From: an uncultured Bacilli bacterium
GTDB lineage: Bacteria; Bacillota_I; Bacilli_A; RF39; UBA660
Direction of reading: 5' to 3'
DNA: 8,124 bases
Assembly (NCBI GenBank): GCA_910579455.1
Contig: CAJTUT010000012.1
Coordinates: 23,677-31,800 of the forward strand
Within the stretch, counting starts at the first letter, position 1, and every line of letters starts with the position of its first letter. The position numbers were made by a program, and so were the translations under genes. The notes under the pieces are model-generated. The model was given only the letters and a program-made list of their open reading frames with translations. It ran no database searches and had not been told where the DNA came from. Positions 5,623-8,124 of the stretch are shown here, piece after piece.

Positions 5623-6747
5623 ATGACTACAAAAAGAAAGATTAAGTTAAAACCAGAAGCTATAAAAATAATAAAAATAGTAGGAATACTTTTTTTAATC
5701 TTTATAGCGGTCTTTATTTTTTACCAAAAAAATATTCATGATTTAACACGATTAAATTATAGTAAAGATGCAGCTAAAAGAATCCTCTTTAAATTTAAGA
5801 AAAAAAATGTAATTCAAATAGGAAGAAATAAAACTTTGAATGAGGCATTTGAAAGTGAACAATACCAAGAAAAAAATTTTACTACTTATTCAAAAGTAAA
5901 ATATCAAAACCATAAAAACTTAATAGAAAATATTAATCGCTTAGTGAAGATAGGATATACTAATAGTGAGATTAATATGATTTTATCTCATGGAAGTAAT
6001 CAAGATGTCAAAGATTTTATAAAAAGAAAAAAAGTGAAGTATTTAGAGGAATTTTATACCATTGATTATGCTAAACTAAAAAACTATGATCGATATGTAG
6101 CCTATATGGATAAATCACGTGAAGATGAAGAAACTAGCGTATTATATGTGAATTTGGGTTTAGATAAAGAAGATTATAAAGATTATACAGAAGTTAGTAG
6201 TTTCTCTTATACTATGTTAGTAAATAAACACTACAAGTTAAATGAGAAATTTATACCAGAACATCTGAAAACAATAGATACAAAATATGCTAGTGAAAAA
6301 GGAATAAGAGCTAATAATACGGCTACTATTTATGCTAAAAAAATGATAAAGAAAGCAAAAAAAGAGGGTTATAACTTAATCATTAACTCTGCTTATAGAA
6401 GTTATAAAGATCAAGAAGAAATTGTAAATACTTATAAGGAATTATATGGAGATAGTTATGTAGAAAAATATGTTTTGCAAGCGGGGTTTTCTGAACATCA
6501 AACAGGCCTAGGATTTGATTTTGGTAGTACAGATACTAAAATATTTGTTCAAAGTGATGAATATAAGTGGATGGAAGATAACTGTTATAAGTATGGTTTT
6601 ATTCATAGATTTAAGTCAAGCTATGAAGATATAACAGGAATTAAGCAGGAAGCATGGCATTATCGCTATGTTGGTAAAAAAGTTGCTAAATATATTTATG
6701 AAAATGATATTACCTTAGAAGAATACTATGCAAAATTTTTAGATTAA
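5623..6747 (+). CDS. Membrane-anchored M15 family D-alanyl-D-alanine carboxypeptidase (VanY/DacB-like)
   Basis: The 374-residue protein has a basic N terminus, one membrane segment (about residues 16-34) and a long extracellular stretch (35 to about 200) that includes GYTNSEINMILSHGS. The zinc peptidase domain is C-terminal. It shows SAYRSY (256-261), SEHQTGLGFD with zinc ligands His292 and Asp299, and EAWHYRYVG with Glu343 as general base and His346 as third zinc ligand. All catalytic residues are present, so it should trim the terminal D-Ala from peptidoglycan stem peptides outside the cell. I start at ATG 5623, three bases after AGGTGAT, rather than TTG 5605. It appears to be a single-gene unit with its own promoter. 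The VanY resemblance alone does not mean glycopeptide resistance; no other van-like gene is present. Confidence 0.93.
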   Translation: MTTKRKIKLKPEAIKIIKIVGILFLIFIAVFIFYQKNIHDLTRLNYSKDAAKRILFKFKKKNVIQIGRNKTLNEAFESEQYQEKNFTTYSKVKYQNHKNLIENINRLVKIGYTNSEINMILSHGSNQDVKDFIKRKKVKYLEEFYTIDYAKLKNYDRYVAYMDKSREDEETSVLYVNLGLDKEDYKDYTEVSSFSYTMLVNKHYKLNEKFIPEHLKTIDTKYASEKGIRANNTATIYAKKMIKKAKKEGYNLIINSAYRSYKDQEEIVNTYKELYGDSYVEKYVLQAGFSEHQTGLGFDFGSTDTKIFVQSDEYKWMEDNCYKYGFIHRFKSSYEDITGIKQEAWHYRYVGKKVAKYIYENDITLEEYYAKFLD

Positions 6748-6888
6748 ATTTGTAATTCATAAATTGATATATTTTTTGTTTAGTGATAAGTGTTAGCAAG
6801 ATTAAAAAATTAATACTCGCTAAAAATACCCTAAATCGAAAATCTATGAGTATTATATTTATATAATTATAAGTAAATAATTTACGCT

Positions 6889-6908
6889 GGGTACAATGTG
6901 CCCTTTTT
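6889..6908 (+). terminator. Small rho-independent terminator
   Basis: GGGTAC (6889-6894) pairs with GTGCCC (6898-6903), one pair being G-U, across a three-base loop and is followed by TTTTT. It lies about 140 bases after the peptidase stop and just before the IS3 element. It could end the peptidase transcript. The AT-rich stretch 6748-6888 shows nothing else I can support. Confidence 0.5.
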
Positions 6909-6919
6909 ATATGGGAATT

Positions 6920-6946
6920 TGTCAACCTTTTAGACACTTTTTATAG
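6920..6946. repeat. orfB-side terminal inverted repeat of the IS3 element
   Basis: TGTCAA, then CC, then TTTTAGACACTTTTTATAG. The long inner part matches the inverse of 8058-8075 with one gap. It contains a TAGACA like those in the array at the other end. The TGA that ends the shifted orfB frame lies inside this repeat (6924-6922). Confidence 0.75.
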
Positions 6947-7671
6947 AGGGTATTAGCTATTTTTATGTAATTATTCAAAATTATCAGGAGATAAATACCT
7001 ATAGAAGAGTGAATTCTAATAGGATTATAAAACTCCTCTATGTATTCAAAAACTTCATTATAATCATCTTCATATGTATATAAATTTATTTGATATAACT
7101 TTTCTTTTTTTAAAAGAGAATGAAAAGATTCTTGAGTAGCATTTTTATCACATGAATGATTTAAAGAAGTATAACTAAATACAAAATTATGATCTTTTAA
7201 AAATTGTCTATAAGAGTTAGAGCTCATTTGAGAGCCTTTGTCAGAATGACATATAAGACCTGGTGAGTATTTTTTATTACTTATAGCTATTTTTAGCGTA
7301 TTAATTAATTTATCAGTTTTTTGATCATCATATAATCCCAAAGAAATAACCTTTTTAGAAAAAAGATCAATATAAGTTATTAAATAGAAAGTACCATCAT
7401 TGATTGTATTAATATGAGTCACATCGGTAGTCCAAACCTGATTAATTTTAGTTATTTTTAAGTTTTTAATAAGGTTAATCATGAGAGATTTTTCTTTATC
7501 AGTTATGCGAGATTTTTTAGGTGAGAGTCGCTTAATAACAATACTTCTAATACTAAGTAAATGCATAGCTTTAGCAATTTTAGAATATGAGTAAGTAATA
7601 TAATAATTGTTACTTAGGATGGCAGTAATTTTAGGAGAACCATAAATACCATCAGATTCAGCCTTTGCCAA
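6922..7671 (-). pseudogene. orfB (DDE transposase) of the IS3 element, truncated and frameshifted
   Basis: The 249-codon frame is clearly an IS3 orfB: SDGIYGSPKI (helix-turn-helix 21 region, 6-15), WTTDVTH (Asp83), CHSDKGSQ (Asp144), ATQESFHSLLKKE (Glu181) and FYNPIRIHSSIG. Three defects show. The N terminus lacks the usual first 50 or so residues before SDGIYG, and the frame is closed by a TAA just upstream. The interval Asp144-Glu181 is 36 residues rather than 35, explained by an extra AAA codon in CDKNA, where the family has DNA. A one-base deletion near 6997 moves the normal ending YLSPDNFE (TAA at 6973-6971) out of frame and gives a foreign 25-residue tail. No proper start exists; TTG 7671 is only the first possible codon. 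Confidence 0.85.
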
Positions 7672-7694
7672 TAAAGTAATCGTTTTGTTAGTAT

Positions 7695-7934
7695 TTAATT
7701 ATCTCTTTCTAAAGAAGAATCTTTCTTTTTTAAATCAGAAATAATTTGAGCTTGTGATTTATAATCAGAATCAAAAACTTTAGAATCTCTATTGTCAGAA
7801 GTAATCCATTTTTCTAAAGTTTTAAGAGGAACATTGTACTCATTAGCACTTTTAATAGTAGATTTGCCATTAACACAAATATCAGTACAGAGTTTTTTAG
7901 GTCCAAGTTGTAATGCATATTCATAAAAACCCAC
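7695..7934 (-). pseudogene. orfA of the IS3 element, truncated
   Basis: The frame encodes about 79 residues with the orfA helix-turn-helix region (GKSTIKSANEYNVPLKTLEKWI, about residues 23-44). A coiled-coil start (IISDLKKKDSSLERDN) then stops where orfA proteins normally continue. The heptamer A AAA AAG at 7731-7725 is in the phase used for programmed -1 frameshifting in IS3 elements. Here the -1 frame meets TAA after about eight codons, so no fusion transposase can form. Upstream in frame there is ATG directly followed by TAG, then ACATATGAATGG, so the original start seems lost; the GTG at 7934 is a weak substitute. A deletion at the orfA/orfB junction (about 7672-7705) explains both broken ends. 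Confidence 0.75.
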
Positions 7935-7943
7935 CCATTCATA

Positions 7944-8032
7944 TGTCTACATTATAAAATAATTGTATAAATAATAAATGTAGTTGTCTATATAATAATT
8001 CTTCTTGTCTACCTCCTCCCTTTAATTGTCTA
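7944..8032 (-). repeat. Phased array of TAGACA motifs at 20-21 bp intervals
   Basis: On the minus strand TAGACA starts at 8032, 8011, 7990 and 7949, and the variant TATACA starts at 7969. The steps are 21, 21, 21 and 20 bp, or two helical turns. Units two and three also resemble each other beyond the hexamer (TAGACAA then an ending ATTATTAT or TTTATTAT). The array lies between the end of the IS3 element and orfA. The same hexamer occurs in the opposite terminal repeat (6931-6936 as TAGACA on the plus strand), so it may be a protein-binding site. Confidence 0.65.
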
Positions 8033-8057
8033 TTTTAAGTTTACCAGTGCATTTACA

Positions 8058-8098
8058 CTATAAAAAGTGCTAAAAATATTATAAAGTCCACATTGACA
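8058..8098. repeat. orfA-side end of the IS3 element, with an insertion inside the inverted repeat
   Basis: CTATAAAAAGTGCTAAAA (8058-8075) and TTGACA (8093-8098) both match the other end in inverse orientation. They are 17 bases apart here and 2 bases apart there. Either about 15 bases were gained on this side, or the two matches are not one repeat. Confidence 0.55.
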
Positions 8099-8123
8099 AA
8101 TTTATCTGGGGGGGGGGTATACT
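8093..8123 (+). promoter_or_regulatory. Hybrid promoter: IS-borne -35, G10 tract in the spacer, TATACT -10
   Basis: A perfect TTGACA (8093-8098) forms the outer end of the IS3 element. TATACT lies at 8118-8123. The 19-bp spacer is AATTTATCT followed by ten G residues (8108-8117). Two fewer Gs would give the optimal 17 bp. The promoter faces rightward toward a gene outside the window. Removing the element and one AATT leaves no -35 at a useful distance, so the insertion created it. The activity and its variability are inferred. Confidence 0.6.
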
Positions 8124-8124
8124 G

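Larger units (their letters stand above)
6920..8098 (-). mobile_element. Decayed IS3-family (IS150-like) insertion sequence
   Basis: orfA and orfB remnants lie in the usual order on the minus strand. The outer ends are TGTCAA (6920-6925) and TTGACA (8093-8098), each flanked by AATT (6916-6919 and 8099-8102). AATT is a palindrome, so it could be a 4-bp target duplication or an extension of the inverted repeat. Inside the ends, TTTTAGACACTTTTTATAG (6928-6946) is the inverse of 8058-8075 except for one missing base. At about 1.18 kb it is shorter than typical IS150-type elements, in line with a missing orfA/orfB junction. The open frames carry several lesions, so the element should not transpose by itself. 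Confidence 0.82.

Noticed and set aside
5623..6747. Vancomycin resistance (vanY)
   Set aside because: M15 carboxypeptidases of this type are common in Bacillota. No vanA/B-type ligase, vanH, vanX or two-component system lies in the window.
6748..6908. Small RNA or riboswitch before the hairpin at 6889-6908
   Set aside because: There is no clear promoter and no conserved aptamer or T-box motif. The hairpin alone is explained as a terminator.
6710..6937. Minus-strand open frame of 75 codons between the peptidase gene and the IS3 element
   Set aside because: It covers the peptidase C terminus and AT-rich spacer and ends near the IS end. It has no ribosome binding site or family likeness, and the hairpin at 6889-6908 explains part of it.
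1..8124. CRISPR array, tRNA or rRNA genes, known defence island
   Set aside because: No spaced identical repeats of CRISPR size, no cloverleaf or rRNA segments and no defence effector pair were seen. The 21-bp TAGACA phasing has only a six-base core and no spacers of CRISPR type.

Overview
The window is strongly AT-rich bacterial DNA with Bacillota-type signals: AGGAGG-like ribosome binding sites, TTGACA/TATAAT promoters and short U-tailed terminators. Tryptophan is TGG in every clear gene and one gene ends in TGA, so the standard bacterial code fits. A D,D-carboxypeptidase-like gene points to a lineage that makes peptidoglycan. The insertion-sequence behaviour has its closest precedent in Mollicutes. 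My placement is a low-GC Bacillota, possibly on the Erysipelotrichia/Mollicutes side; the species is not recognisable.

Layout. 1-257 (-) is the 5' part of an unknown membrane-anchored, coiled-coil-like protein. It is transcribed divergently from an NfeD plus stomatin/prohibitin-like operon (366-1675, +), and the two promoters sit back to back. That operon ends in a strong hairpin terminator. The terminator now exists in two identical 28-bp copies (1679-1706 and 2729-2756), which flank an intact IS30-family element (1707-2728). The element therefore inserted into, and duplicated, a rho-independent terminator. Before insertion this hairpin was probably shared by two convergent operons. The second operon (-) reads patatin-like phospholipase (5298-4150), TIGR01212/YtqA-like radical SAM protein (4148-3210), then a family 6 (hypoxanthine/deoxyinosine type) DNA glycosylase (3219-2734). 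The stop codon of the glycosylase lies inside the terminator stem. The glycosylase has no canonical start codon in the right place.

The interval 5299-5568 holds a probable decayed coding relic (5381-5530). A clear promoter then drives a membrane-anchored M15 (VanY/DacB-like) peptidase at 5623-6747. After a small hairpin terminator comes a decayed IS3-family element (6920-8098, -). It has a frameshift, a one-codon insertion in its DDE domain and a missing orfA/orfB junction. Its upstream end carries a 20-21-bp phased array of TAGACA motifs.

The most interesting spot is the right edge. The outer end of the IS3 element supplies a perfect TTGACA, followed by a 19-bp spacer that contains ten consecutive G residues, then TATACT. 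This looks like an IS-created promoter whose strength could switch by G-tract slippage, aimed at a gene just outside the window.
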